Assembly (NCBI GenBank): GCA_035041965.1
Contig: JAPYMA010001176.1
Coordinates: forward strand, 37,241-101,240
Length of the DNA: 64,000 nucleotides
Origin: Anisakis pegreffii
Taxonomy: Eukaryota; Nematoda; Chromadorea; Rhabditida; Anisakidae
Reading direction: 5' to 3'
Shown: piece by piece, positions 30,275 through 44,155 of the stretch
Layout: every line of letters begins with the position of its first letter
Position numbering within the stretch: position 1 is the stretch's first letter
The notes under the pieces: model-generated
Seen by the model: the letters and a program-made list of their open reading frames with translations, nothing else
What the model was told of the DNA's origin: nothing
Database searches by the model: none
Translations under genes and position numbers: made by a program

Positions 30275-33200
30275 ATGTACGGCAGAAATGCGAGATGCGG
30301 GAGTGTGGGCAGGTTTGACGGTGGTGGCGTATCATCTGTGAGTATTCATTCGTTTACTGAAACGGTTTCTGAGCCGAGCAAAACATTTGAGATTCCATCA
30401 TGCATTTAGTGAATACTGTGGCTCAGCGATACCGTGGCCGGTCAATCTGCCTAATGACAGTTTGCCTAAAGACAGATTGCTTAGCGGACAGTTTGTCTAA
30501 CGGACAGTTTGCCTATTAGGCAAAATATGCATTAAAAAACCGTAAGTTAGGCAAACTGTCCGTTAGGCAGATTGACCGGGAACACAACAATACTACCAAA
30601 TTAGGGAAAATTCTTTTCTTAATGATGAGTTTCCATGATAAATGAATCACTCACACGTTCTTTTCCAATAATGACTGGCAGTCAATCGAAAAAAAGGAGT
30701 TGATCAAACAGGTTGACGTTCTAGGATTAATGTAATCATAGTGAAGATGACTAGTTTCATTTCATTAGGATAATCGACCAATAATAATTGTGTTGATTGA
30801 TCATAATTTCTGTCGTTAGCATCAAAGGCGTACGGTGTGTGTAACAAAATCGCATTCCATAATGGCGCAGATTATGAACGAATAATGCTTTTCACACAAT
30901 AATTAATGTGATAAAAGAGCATCCGTCTTGGATACTTGTTAAGCATATAGCACATTTCACTAGTTTCCATACGATATGGACTATATCCAACAGATAGCCA
31001 TCTTTGCAGACTTGAGCCGTCTTCCTTCACATTGTACGTTTTCGAAAGAACAATGCATAAATATCCATATCGTAGTTTCCATACGATATGAACTATATCC
31101 AGCTTTGAGCCATCTTCGTAGACTTGAGCCCTTCTTGTTCACATTGCACGTTTTCGAGAGAAGAACAATGCATAAATCTGAAAACAATTTCGATGGGTTT
31201 TTGTTTGAAAAGTTTATGGTTTAAGTGAGCTCGAGTGTGTTATTTGTTCAATTGTTCTTCTCTGTCGTGCTCGTAAAAAAACATCGATTCATTTTTCGTT
31301 TCAAACGCTCCTTTCTTCGCAAAGCTTTCGCTAATCGTTAGCTTTAATAAGTCCTGCATCAATCAATAGGCTATTGATTAGAGTACAATTTTTCAATTTT
31401 CAACTTCCGGTTTTCATCCACAAACTGAATTTCCTTTGTCAAGAGTCTAGAATCTAGGATCCGGAATTTTCTGCTTCGTTCAGTATTATGCATTCACTTC
31501 ATTGTTGTTTTTTTTTGATTGATTAAACGTGTAATCAATTTTGTGTGCAATTTTCCTGCTAACTGTAGGTCTGTCCTTTCATGCATTTTATTCAGATTTT
31601 CGGTAATCTTTGATGCGGATTCATTCGAAAATAGTTTTATCATGTGATCTTTTAAATGCTCGACGCCAAATTTTGCAAACAACCCATAGTTATCAGATTA
31701 ATTAAGAATTCTTGCAACATATCCCTACAATATCAGAACCGCGATTGTAGTTGAAAATGCATAGTGTGCAAGGAATGGATAATAATTGAATATGAATAAA
31801 TAAATTTTGACTGGAAATGCATTTATTATTAGATCGCTGACTAAAGTGGATATGCAACGGAATCTAGAACGAGATCTCGTCATAACTAAAGAAGGTATAA
31901 AAGACAATCAATATTAAAGATAAAGGTGTTGTGATGTTATTAGTACTATTACTGCTATGATTACGCATCGATAAGAGTTATTTAGTCGATATCGTCAGTG
32001 ATAAACTCTATCGTCAGTTGTTAGCAACGAGTACTTAAATCTTCTTACGTTACTTCCAGTGTGATTTAATATGATAGGATATTAGCCAAGAATATGTACT
32101 GTTGTATTGATGCAAACATCTGTCGATCAACTGACTGATTTAGCACTGTGAACCTCAGCTGTAGATACAATCATAAAACATTAGTTAGTGTGGGTGCTAT
32201 GTAATATGATAAAAGAATATCAAGGAATTGCGAAAGACTTTTCTGAAGTGTGAAATTTTATACTGTTCTCTTAGACACAGTCAAGAAACTCACGAACAAG
32301 CGTTCGCTCGGGCCAATCAACAAATCATCATTGATTCATACTATTTTCTTATTGCTGATATCATCCGATTCTCTAACTTCTTCAAATTTATTCGTAGCAA
32401 CAACAATTCAGTCTAGCCTGCGAGTGTGCCATATTGCCATAGCATTGAATCGAGCACATATTGTTCATTCCTTACCACTTTGTTGTTGTTGCTGCAATAT
32501 ATCTAAGTTGAATATATTGTTTTGATTGAGGATTATCCACTTGATAGTAAAATAACTAACGAAATGAATATTTAGTAATAGATATTCGAGGTAGGGGAGT
32601 TTGGTCTGAGAATTTTTGTGTGATGAACGCGTTATTTGTGATTTGTTCACCTCTGTTTTTTTGCTCTGCTCAAATTTTTTAAAATAAATTTCAGCTGACT
32701 AATATCCAAAGCATTTCTCAGTCCGAATTCAATTCAGAAGTTTGCATTTTTTTGCTACAAAGTTATAATTTGAAAAGCCGGTAAGATCAGATTTTAGTAT
32801 ACGCCAAGATACGGTAGCGGTTCAACGACGTCGTATGGGTTATCCCCTTCGTTAACCGGTTACGATAGTGGCACTTCTCGAGCACGATATCGATCGACCA
32901 GTGTCGATCCGGAAAATCGAATCTCTTCGACGATGACTTCCTCCTATCGGTCACCCTATTCGTCTGCACTATCGAGCAGCTATCATCATGATCTACCTTC
33001 ATCGAGGAATTACAATTTAGGGTCGTCTGGAAGGTTGGCTATTAGTCAGTAAACAGCACTCTGAACATGTCACGATTTTTTACCAAACTTCCAATTTTCG
33101 AATGGAAAAAAATTCACTTGGATCTTGAAAAATCATATTTCGCATTGATTTGAATGACGCTCGCGAAGTGTTTCTTCGCAGATAGTCACAATTCAGACCA

Positions 33201-35812
33201 TCTTTCCAATGACAGTTTGAAAAACAGTAACAAATATCAATTTATCATTGTGCATTTTGTACTTGATATCATTTGCCCCGAAAATTTTGTTAAATGAATG
33301 AAATGCTTCAAATGTTTTCGTCACAAAGTTCCAATTCATTGTTAAGATATGGTAGCAGTGATCCACTGAGCTCGTCATCATACAAGCCATACACAACATC
33401 TTCGATAATTTCATCGACTCCTTCATATCACACGTCGAGTACCTTCATTCCGAGACGAACCTCAATTTATGGCTCAAGTGAGGATTGTCATTCTGATGTT
33501 TCAAATTCCTAAATATCACTGTTCATTGTTGAAAACGATCTTAACGCTACAGATAGGTCTAGAATCCGTCAAGTTGATTTACTGATCAGTTTTTTTTTGA
33601 TTATCATGATCATTCAATGATGTTTACTGAAGTTTTTATTGGGATGATCAGTATAAATTTCCCGACTTACTGTAATTGTCGAATGTTCCAACATTTTTAC
33701 AGTTTCACATGGTGATTATGAAAGGGAGGTTGGTATTATGTGGAGCTGGTATGATTGTTTCTTTTGCATGAAAAGAATAAGAACTATTTCAGCATCTGCA
33801 TTAAGCGATGTTAGCTTGCCTGCAGCAGGAAGAAGTTACGGCAGTGGGAATGCAGCTAATACATACGATCGAGTCACTCCGTAAGTTTGTTCAACTGCAT
33901 CGGTTCAATTTAAACTTTCTGAACTCGAACTATTATTTTGGAGAGTTTGAAGTCACAAATTAAAGTCATCTTCATTTGACGACAGCAATCAGATGATACT
34001 CTTTGAGCAGTGGGGTGTTTGAAAGATACGTTAAAGTTATTTGAATGTTTATTTTATTCAAAATGTTTTGCTCTCTCGTCAGTTCATTTCAGTGTTAATA
34101 ACAGTGATAATGGTAATACTCATATTAGTTATGGTAATATTACTATTATAAGCTATGTTTTCGATCATCTTTTTTACAGAAAATCAGAATAATAGAGAGG
34201 AAATTTTTGATATGGCGAAGAAAAATTTCTCGCAGAAGGTAAAAATTCAAAAATTTTCCATTAGATATTCGACAAAACGACCCACGTATTCGTCAGCGAC
34301 GACAGGACGTGCCCCATCGATAGGACGCTATGAATATCGCTCCCAAACTCCGAGTTATTACAGCGAATCGGATAGGAATCCACGCTTTGAGAGAGATTAC
34401 AAGTCTATGTCAAGATTCTCGACTGATCAAGTATGAGATTATTCATTCACGTCAAATTTGTGTGTCATAAGATAGGCATTGATAATCGAAACATGATTCT
34501 GCATATTTATTTCGTCAAATGCATCAAAATTTTGCTGATTTCATTGATCTCTCCATGAGACTGTGGCAAAAATGAATCTGAAATTTTAAGTTTCACTTTG
34601 ATTCCTTTGTGATTTCCAGGATAAATCTTCCCCGGAGGATGTGGAGAAAACCTTTCAAAAGTTATATAACCGTTATGTCCGTGCGGACAGTCGCACCGAA
34701 TCATGTAAATCGAAATCGCGCTCTCCTGAAAGCAATAAATCGCGATCAACCTCACGCGATGATACACATCGTGATTCTGTTACATCAGCAGGAAATAAAC
34801 GTCAGTATGAAAGATGATGTGATAAAAATATTCTGAGAACAAATTATTATCAGTTCAACCAAAAATAGTCTCAAATTCGAACGTGAATCAGACAATTCTT
34901 TATGCGAGCCAGATGTAGAAGGCCTTGAGCTACACGGAAAGTTTTTAGTTGCTAAGAAGAAAGTCTATTATCCAGACATCCAGTAATGTTTCTAAAGGTA
35001 TTTTGCACCGCCAAGCTCCGCATATTTGATCTCTCTGTTGGGCAGTACCATATTAATACAGAAATTTAATGGGTACCAGTTAAGGCCATCAGTATACTTA
35101 AAGCTCATTTGGAAGCTTCTGACTTCTGATTTTTGACTTCATTGGATAAAGCAAATTGTCAACTGTTGATATATGTGCATGATTGAAATTTACTGATTTT
35201 CAGCAGTTTATCCTAAATTCATATCGCATAGTGAAGCCGAAGAAGAAGGGGATTATGATGAAGAGGAAGAGGAAGAGCTGAGTCCAGTTGGGAGTGACGA
35301 GGATGGGGAAGGAAGAGACGATCAGCACCAAAAATTGTCCAAGGCTGAATTCGCAACGGGCGATCAGTCCTCTGAGGCTTTGAGTCCTGCATCAGCAGTT
35401 GATAAAGACAAAGACAAAACACCAACTCAAGAAAACGTTAAAGCATCCTCTGGAACAGACTCGACGCCTAACACACCAGGTACGTTGAATATTAGCGGTT
35501 TTGAGTTTCTTGTCAAGAATGGTTCAATAGGACTTGTTGAATCTTGCAGATGCAATGCAAGCAACTGAAGAAGACTCAAATACAGAATCTCAAATAACTC
35601 CTGTTCCGTCGAGTACAAATCTGCATTCGGATGTAACTGGAGCTGGCACTGAGCAGCTGGACGACGAGGACAGAGGACGTTCTAGATCAAGTACAAAGTC
35701 CCCTCTAGTTTCGCAAAATGTCGCAACCGAAAATTCGAGATCAGGTCCGTTCAGTAAGGAATCAAATTTTTCATTCTCAAGAATGTTCGGTAATTCAAAG
35801 ACTGAAAACTGA
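30275..35812 (+). CDS. Ser/Tyr/Arg-rich protein with acidic C-terminal part (unrecognised)
   Basis: Not recognised. Proposed exons: 30275-30337 (ATG, 21 codons, Gly-rich), 32798-33033, 33347-33477, 33793-33880, 34265-34430, 34620-34800, 35204-35479, 35550-35812 (TGA). All junctions keep frame, giving about 467 residues. Residues 1-210 are low-complexity and rich in Ser, Tyr, Arg and Thr, with motifs such as RYGSGSTTSYG, SSSSYKPYTTSS and GRYEYRSQTPSYYS, like the disordered heads of cytoskeletal proteins. Next comes a charged segment (SPEDVEKTFQKLYNRYVRAD) and RS/KS repeats (SKSRSPESNKSRSTSR), then an acidic stretch ([20 protein letters not shown]) and a Ser/Thr-rich end. No catalytic or folded domain is visible. 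The first exon lies 2.46 kb upstream and is inferred from phase, donor and composition. The gene may instead be the 5' part of the next one through alternative splicing; no clear poly(A) signal follows the stop. Confidence 0.65.
30433..30584. mobile_element. TTAGGC foldback element, copy C
   Basis: A compact copy with perfect 17-bp terminal inverted repeats CCGGTCAATCTGCCTAA / TTAGGCAGATTGACCGG. The flanks CAGCGATAC and CAACAATAC match at 7 of 9 positions, in the place where the other copies have 9-bp duplications. The centre is GCCTATTAGGC. Confidence 0.85.
30961..31184. repeat. Two-copy tandem duplication, 112-bp unit
   Basis: TAGTTTCCATACGATATG starts at 30961 and again at 31073. The 112-bp units share ACTATATCCA, CTTGAGCC, TTCACATTG and GAACAATGCATAAAT with a few substitutions and small indels. 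Confidence 0.85.
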
Positions 35813-37706
35813 GCGCATCATAAAACCAAGCCAAACCTCCCCATCACCACAGTACATCGACTATCCACGACATCATTCATACCCACTTACCTTCCATTTC
35901 ATATTGGTACTCGTAGCTGTCTAACCCTTCACCTCTTCAGATTCGTAATTGCCATGATCTCTTTATCACATTCGTGATTAGCTGAATGAGAAGTATAAAA
36001 TGACAAATGTCTTATACAGGTTGATTGCATAATTTTAGGGAATCTCATCGTGACCATATGAATATCTGTCTCTAATTTTGCATCCTTTTTATTATCATTT
36101 TTTTGGATTTCTTTCGATTCCTGAACAGCTGTTTAACAATATATCGTGACATTCAGTGATGTATCTCAAAAATATTCACATCAGTGCGCTCAAAAATCTC
36201 AGTTGATTACTTCATTCGTCGCAGTCATGCTTTTCTGCCATTTCTGGCAATATAGGCTTCGATGTGACAATTTAATGCTGGCACTTGCTTTAGTGAGCTT
36301 TTTCATGGTTGAAGTGCTTTGCATTCCATTGTTCTGTTATTACGTTTAAAGTGCTGTATTCGACTGAGAATAATAATGAAACTCAAAGGTGAACCGATAA
36401 AAGCAATATCCGAGATGTAAGAAATGCGATCTAACAGTAAAGTATCTTCATCATCATTGTCATTGATTGACTGAACGGATGTATAAATCAACTCCTACAG
36501 CTGGTTGGAATTTGAGATATGATTTCGTTATGTTCGTCTTTGCGTTAGACATTAGTCGTTTTCTCAGTAGAAGTAGTCTTTTCAATACTGAACGTTTAGA
36601 ACTTTAAGATGCTATGTTCTTGCGCTACACTTGCCTTAGCATAATGCATTCAACGAGTGTTTTTAGTATTGTTCAGTGAATTCTCCAAACATTCTTCAGA
36701 GAAATGGACTGATGCTGCATTTTTAGTGCTACTAATTCATTCAGCATTCATCGTGGGGTTGAAATCAATTCTAAGCCAGCAAAGCATTGTTAAATTTATC
36801 CCTTCATGATTCACTCATCTGATAGCAAATGTCAAATGGCCCACCAAGATGAGTGGTTCATTTGACATTTGATAAACGCATTCTGTGGTTGTTTCATAGT
36901 CAGAACCTCATGCTTATGTGTACATTTCCATGTTAAATGTTTCTCTATGTTACCGGTTGGCCTTATGTGTTGCTTGATTATGCAGTTGGTTAGTTGAATT
37001 GACTCCAAACAGCATGTCGAAAAAACGAAACATTTTTACAGATTCGTTTTAATTGTAAACATTGCACTTTTCAAATTCCCAAAACATCAGTTCTATGAAA
37101 AAGTGAAAGTATTTGATCGTTGAGCTCTCAACTGAATGGAGCTAGCCGAGTTGATAGCCACTCCATTCGAGCCATTCAGTTCAGTGTCTGCTGATATCTT
37201 GTTGAGAGGGCATAACCAGTTTTGAGATTTGTTAGACAAGCGAGCGACATGTTGAGACTTGAGACTGGAAAAAGGTGACAAGTGATATGTGGTCGTCTCA
37301 TCTCGTCTCATGCCTCATTCCTAGCAAATGCTCGTCACAACTTATCCTATCCAGATTATTCTCATCACCGATGTTGTTGTCATCGGATAAACAAACACAA
37401 ATCTTTAGCGCATTGTCGCTGTTTCAAATTTCACTACTTGTACTTTGCATCTGTTTTTCGTTAGCAGCTCATCTTGAAGTAAACTATCTTGCCATATTAT
37501 GATCACATGATGTTTTTTGTTACGATCCTACAAACATGTTGCTCGTTCAAGTTGTGAATTCCCTATAGCTGGGTGTTTTTAATCCAACAATAGAAACTGA
37601 GGATTCCGTGATTGTATTTCTTTATCAAATGTTCCCGTGATAACATTTTACGCATCTTATCGATAATTCAGTTGACGACCGAATATCTGCGCACAGAAGA
37701 CGAACA
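35813..37706. other. Interval between the two unrecognised genes
   Basis: No exon is supported. A short inverted repeat at 36824-36873 (CAAATGTCAAATG ... CATTTGACATTTG) could form a hairpin. If the two flanking genes are one locus, this is an intron. Confidence 0.5.
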
Positions 37707-40700
37707 ATGGACAATTTGCTTGCACAGCTTGGACCAGTACTTCAGGTGCTTTTTGTGTTGAGTTCTCGAATCGTGAATTCTTTTAACAACGTTATGTTGC
37801 CACACAAAACTCTCGAATTCTCCTAATAACGATAGATAATACAATGAATTTCGAACGTTTTTAGTGGCACAAAGCATTCTTCCAACTTATTTTTAGAAAA
37901 TATGCATTGTTGAATATGCGTAATATTCAATGATCATTTTCATGGATTTTGATCGAGGCTCAAGAACAATTCAGTTGATCTCACGTTGATTATATTGAAC
38001 AAATTTGATTGATTGAAAATTCGGTCCATTTGTTTACTGTGAATTTTTTCGAAATGAAGTAATAAGATTGTTAGCAAAAATTGTGAACTTTAATAGCATT
38101 TTGATGCTTATATGAATCTTGTGATGATGATTTTATGATTTTTTTGTGCATATAGGCACGAAAAGAAGAGCAAAGACGATTGGAAGAAGAGAGCAAGGAT
38201 GTGAAAGCGGAAGAAATAAAGGAAGACGAAAAGAGTGAAGAGGAGAGTGAGGACGAAGAGGAAGAGGAGGAAGAATCTGAAGAAGAGGAGGAGGAAGAGG
38301 AGGAGGAGTCAGGTGACGAAGGAGTTTCTGAGGTTAGTGGGTTGGAGATCTTAAAGTTCAGTTCAAATTCTCTACAAGATGATACGCTCTAAAGTCATCG
38401 ATTCATATATGTACTAGCAGTTATAAAGCCATAACAGCAACTAATGCACATCAAATAGCTTTTTGAGCGACCAGTTTGCTGAAAATTATTTATTTGCACT
38501 TTAGAAATGTTCAGCTGTCGTAAAAATTCTTCGGTAAATTATTTTACGAGCAGCGTACCCTTAATCTCGCTCGACAAATTTTTTTCATTGCTTGTTCCAG
38601 AGCCAATTGCCTACTATATCCGAAAGAATCCCAGTGTCTATCGTTGAGCTCCTTCGAGCAGGTCTTACTGCAAACACTGATTGACGTTTTCGAAAATCGT
38701 CTGCACAGATTCGCTGAAATGCGATTGTTTCCAGAATTTTATCTTACCGTTGATTTAAAATCGTGATTGGTAACAATGTTAAGCAGTGCTCTCCGATCAG
38801 TTCGTAGTTCTCGTCGTTATGACTTTATCGGAACAATCAACTGAAGATCTCATTCTTTTTTCAGTTACCAAATAGGTCCAACCGGAAACCACCCCTTGTG
38901 CTCATCACGCAAGCATCCATTCACAATGCGCCAGAGGTAGAGATATCGAATAAACTATTGATGAAGCGAGGAAGGCGAAGGACTCCGAGTGGTACCCAGC
39001 CGAGCGACAGTGAATATACGACGGATGATGGTACAGTGATCGGGGATATTCTCATAAAATTAGGATAAAATCTTGATATTTCATGACATCTGTGTGGGTT
39101 TGAAAGAGAAGATACATGAGGACATTTGAGCGATTCATAAAATCATCTGAACGGATTTGTAATAACTCTCGGGGCAATCATACGCTAACGTTATTATTAA
39201 TCGAAAAAGGAGCATTGCGAGATCTGAAAGTTATAATTATTATTCTCAAGTGATCATATTAGATGTGTTGTTTCAGATAGCCGCTACGCGAATGTGGGTG
39301 AGACTGAATCAGAATTCGAGAATTCAGTTTCTGAAGCAGTTTCACTCAGAGACCAATTTAAAGGCCCGAGGCCAAAAGGTGACGAAATTTTAGATGACTT
39401 CATCAAAATTCGAAATCTGAATCCATAATCATCGTTTATTATTTCCTGACGGGAATCTAATTGGTCTATTGATTTACTGTTGTCTGTGCAATAACAATAC
39501 TGATAGTCGAACAAGCGATTAGTGAGCGCACGTAACAAGATGTAAATTTGGCTTTGACTGCTGCAAGCGGTGATGCGAGGAGAATGAGAAAACGGCAACA
39601 GGAGAATGTTCTTAATGGTTATTAAAGGTGTGAGAGTGATTAAAGCGGATCTTAACCGTTGTACTGACAATGAGTAGATACTGAATGAGTAGCAGAATGC
39701 TTATAATGTAAAAGGTTAGGAGAGCGATTGAAATACTCTGAAAAGAATGATGGTCGGGAAATATTTCCCGAATCGGATGATGAGCACAGAAGTGGTCATG
39801 AAGTTATAACGACTCGAGCGCTTTGAGTTTCAAAAATTGTGATGCTATCGACCGTTGAAAGAGATTAACCACGGATGCTTATGCTGAGATGATCACAAAG
39901 TAAACGAGCAACTTTTTAGGGGATCTGTATCCACTTTATCCAGCACACTCGAGGTCACAATCTCGCGATCGCTCTCGCTCCCCGTCCCCATACACGGACT
40001 ATGAGAGTGATTTTGAATTGCATTTCAACGATCCACCGTCGAGGTTAGATCATCAAATTGAGCTCATCTGCGAGTGATCATCTTCCTATCCCTTCAGACG
40101 ATCTCCATGAGTTCAAGTACCAGTTAAGATACTGCATGTGAACCTGACCTGAATCGTGAAGCTGCAAGTGAACCTATAAAATAATTAGCTTGATGATATA
40201 TCGAAGATTCGACCAGCTCATCAGAACAACCATCTGATCTATTGCTTATCATCAATCCAGTTTAACAGAGTACAAATCGTACTATAAATTCAAACTGATA
40301 TTACCACATAAAAGTAGGAATGACATTTAGGGATGAGATAAATTAACAAGACTAACGACATTTGCCTTCCACTTGTTCAGAATAATCAAGTGAGTAAATG
40401 AATACGTAAATGAACAACGTAAATGATAGCAGCAATGATAAAGGTGATGTGAAGCAAAAGTGATGATGACCAGAATAAGTAATCTAGAAATGAGGATAGC
40501 CGAGGGCGGGTCTCGCAGACGATGGCCGTTCCAGCACCAATCTTCACCGCATCAGTTTGTTACGATGGTATGGACGACTGGGATTCAGCAAAGGAGCAAT
40601 CGGTAGAATCACTCTCGGATTACGAGGATATGATTGATTATGATTCTGATGGTGCGTTTTCTTAATGGTGTATCTTCTTAATTTCAGCAAATAACACGAA

Positions 40701-43700
40701 CTTTTAGCTCCGTAAAAGATTGCATCGCTTTTCATAACGTTTTGTGATATACTAAATCCATAAAGATATAGCATAGTGCGCGTAGATATTTTTCATAAGA
40801 TGCTATAACGATTGATGAATGAAATATGTACAGATTTTATTATAACTTAAGATTTAGGTCAATGATTCCTTTAATGTACAAGTTGTTAAGATTTTCATAT
40901 TGAGAGCAGAAGATTATTAGGATTGGAGTACGTAATGAAGAGAATTATGAAGATCCTACGAGATAAAGACGTTTGATTCTGCAGAGATCTAACTGTTTTT
41001 TAGTTGTAGAAGGTCGCTACTCAGCGGCTCAGAGCCGTCTGGATAGTCGTGCAGATTCTCGCCTGAGACCAGAATCTTCAATTGGTGCCTATATGAGTCC
41101 GGTTTCATTCTCAAGTGACGAGGTCGGCGAAATTCTGCTGCTTTCCTGAATTTGACTTTGAATTTCCGAAGACTTTCATCAATCTGTTTTAATCATCTCA
41201 CGCACCTATGAATCTCGGAGAAGACTAGCATTGTGAGCTGAAAAATTGTTCTTCAAGGATTACGATGGTCAACATTATCACGATCGCGTGGACGTCGGGT
41301 GTACGCTAAAGTTGGTGCAGAAGGCAGCCTTGAAAGGGTCTGATGAAGACGAATCATCCAGTGAATACTACGACGATTCTGAGGTATATTTGTCTCAATG
41401 CAATCACCTTTCATATAGCAAATAAAATAAGTTCTCATTCTGATGACAGTCAAAAAGTCCATAAGAAAATATAAAATTTGAGTAATTTTTTGTGCATTTT
41501 GAATGAAAGAACTGGTCAGAATTTTATGCGGTAGGTCAAACGTTCCATATACGGTATTTGACCGTGACCGGACAATTTGCCTAAAAACGTTTTGCCTAAG
41601 GGCAGTTTGCATATTTGGCAAAATATCTAATACGAAACTGTTCGTTAGGCAAACTGTACTTAGGCAAACTGTCTTTAGACAAAATTACTTTAGGCAAATT
41701 GTCCGAGTACCGTATTTGACAGCTAATCCACTCGAAAGTATTCGTCCAAATTTCGTATTTTACAGTATGAAGATGAGGAAGAGTATTACGATGAGGACGA
41801 AGAATATGATGAAGAGGAAGAGGAGGAGGAAGAGGAAGATGAGAACGAAGAGGAAGTGGAGAAAGATGGGCAAGCGGTTGATCTGGAAAAGGGAAAGAAA
41901 CTAGAAAAAGTAGAGGAACTGGATGAGGAAGGAGAGGAAGAGGGAAAGAAACTGGAAAAAGTGGAGGAACTGGATGAGGAAGGAGAGGATGAGGAAAAAG
42001 GTGAGCCAGAAATTGAGAGACGACAGGTAATCAAAGACGCAATTGCTGAGGAAGAAGACGAGGAGGAATCTGAGGAAGTGTCTGAATCTGAAGAGGAGGA
42101 ACTCTCCGCGGCCGAAGCGACGTCGAAAGTTGAGCAGGTGAGTGAGTTGGACGTGAGCGCATTATCATATTTTAGCATCACTCATGATGGTCATGTAACG
42201 CTGAGAATTATGCCACAGATATTGAAGTGTAAATGTAATGTGATTGTTTAGTGATGTCTCTATACGACTTTTTTAAAAACTGCTCTATTCTGTTCTTTCG
42301 GGCTCAAAAACGGCTCTATTCTGTTCCAAACTGTTCCCCCCTCATTTGCAAACTGTTCTGTCCTATTCAGTGGAACAGAACAGGAATAGAACAGTTTAAC
42401 TGGAATAGAGGCATCACTATGATTGTTATTGTAGACAAAGCCACCGATTCTGATGGATATCTCACCGGAACGAGAGGATGAAAAAGAAGAGCTGAAAAGT
42501 GATGAATTACATGAGTCAGATGCTGACGACAAGGTAATTTCTTACTGCTTAATTAGACCATCATCTTTTCGTTGATATTCTCGTGAACTATTCGGAAGGA
42601 TCACTATCAGAAAGTATCATTCGAATATGATCCATGTAATGTATCGACAGTAATCTGAATTACACAACATATTAACGATCTTAATATTGAGGTTCTCACT
42701 AAAGTTGGCCCTCAGATAACTGGAAATGTTCATGCATTGTCCCTTGTATTGTCCCCGTAACTGAAAAAGAGTTTTGATTTGGTTCCGTTGTTGCGATTGC
42801 AGGAAAGAGCAGTTGAAGCAGCTGCTCCTAAGGAGGATTCCTCATCATGCAAACAAACCACCGAAAGAATTCTAAAAGAAGTCTCTCCGGATGATGTTAT
42901 TATGGCTGAAGAAGAAGTTGAAGTCGCAACTGTTGAAGAGTTGAAGCCAGAGATACCGGAAGAAAGTGTCATGGAAATGAAACAACATAGTGAAGAAGTG
43001 GTCAGTGAGTTGATTAGATGCAGTTAAGCAATGATAGGGTTCCCTATCACCAAAAAACATGCTTTTTTCCTTGACTCACGATAACTCTACCTGAAACTTT
43101 AAGAAATTGTGAGCATTATCCGTCGTCAATACATAAGATTGTTCTGAAAGGCGAGAAACGTCTGAATCCGATTATACAAAGAAGTTGCATGTTGCTTGAC
43201 AAACCCGAAGACATCTAGTTTGAAAATGGCACTCCTGATATTCCTTTAGTATTGCATTAGCTGATAAGCATGGAGATCAAATGTACAGAGTTTGGTATGG
43301 CTTAAAAAAGGTAAATTAAATCGCTCAGTTTGATTCAGGAACAGAAGAGTGTGGATATCGTTCCCACATATGTACGTCCAGTGGAAGAGAAGCAACGTTC
43401 AGACATGGCAGCTTCCTTTATTGACCCTAAACCATTGATCGATCACGCGAAAGGGGCGATAATTCAGCCAACCAAACTTGAAACTGCTCAAGTCGCAAAA
43501 CCAGAAGTGAAGGTGGCTGATGCAAAGTAAGTGCGATTGATTCCGCTACCAATTGCGACTTTCTCGTCAAATGCGTTGAAATTTGCAATCAAACCCTTCA
43601 AACTTGCAACCGTTCGTGAATGGGTACCGATACCACTTCAAGAGACAGCATTTAGTAATGATCTGAAGTCACCTTATCAACATCAAATTAAAACTTATCA

Positions 43701-44065
43701 ATTAGCTCAACTGAAACTTAATCGTTAAATCTTCAGTGATGAAAAGTGTGTCACGATTTTTAGCTCCATTTTTGAGAGCAAATTACAGTGGCTTATGCCT
43801 TCCTTTTTGAAGCACTCTGATGTTACTGAATCTAGGTTTAATCATCCGCAAATTTGAGGAAACCCATCCAAAAAGAGGCCGTGATAGCACCAAAAACTGC
43901 TACAAGCTCCCCAGCTGCACAGAGCAAACCATCTGTGGCTCCATCACCATCATCCATTTCGAAATCTCCAGAAGCTCAAGCTCAGTCTACGACAGTTCCT
44001 TCTTCGGCTTCACCTACACCAAAAGTAGGAAAAGTTTCACTCTTATTCTCTAGTTGTAGGAATAA

Positions 44066-44155
<90 letters not shown>

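Larger units (their letters stand above)
30338..32797 (+). other. Proposed first intron of the Ser/Tyr-rich gene
   Basis: Contains the foldback element at 30433-30584 and a tandem duplication at 30961-31184. A 62-codon open frame on the minus strand (31494-31682) has no recognisable family or splice support. Confidence 0.45.

Noticed and set aside
31494..31682. 62-codon minus-strand frame with protein-like composition
   Set aside because: No recognisable family, no splice or promoter support, and it lies in the proposed first intron of a plus-strand gene; could be a fragment of something older.
38601..38660. Optional exon beginning [11 protein letters not shown] in the large acidic-protein gene
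   Set aside because: It has a good acceptor (TTCCAG), but its best donor gives the wrong phase for the next exon; only a weak GTGTCT donor would keep frame, so it is left out of the model.
41786..42181. Long Ser-rich open frame on the minus strand
   Set aside because: It is the complement of the Glu/Asp-coding exon 41766-42137, which has correct splice sites and fits the plus-strand gene.
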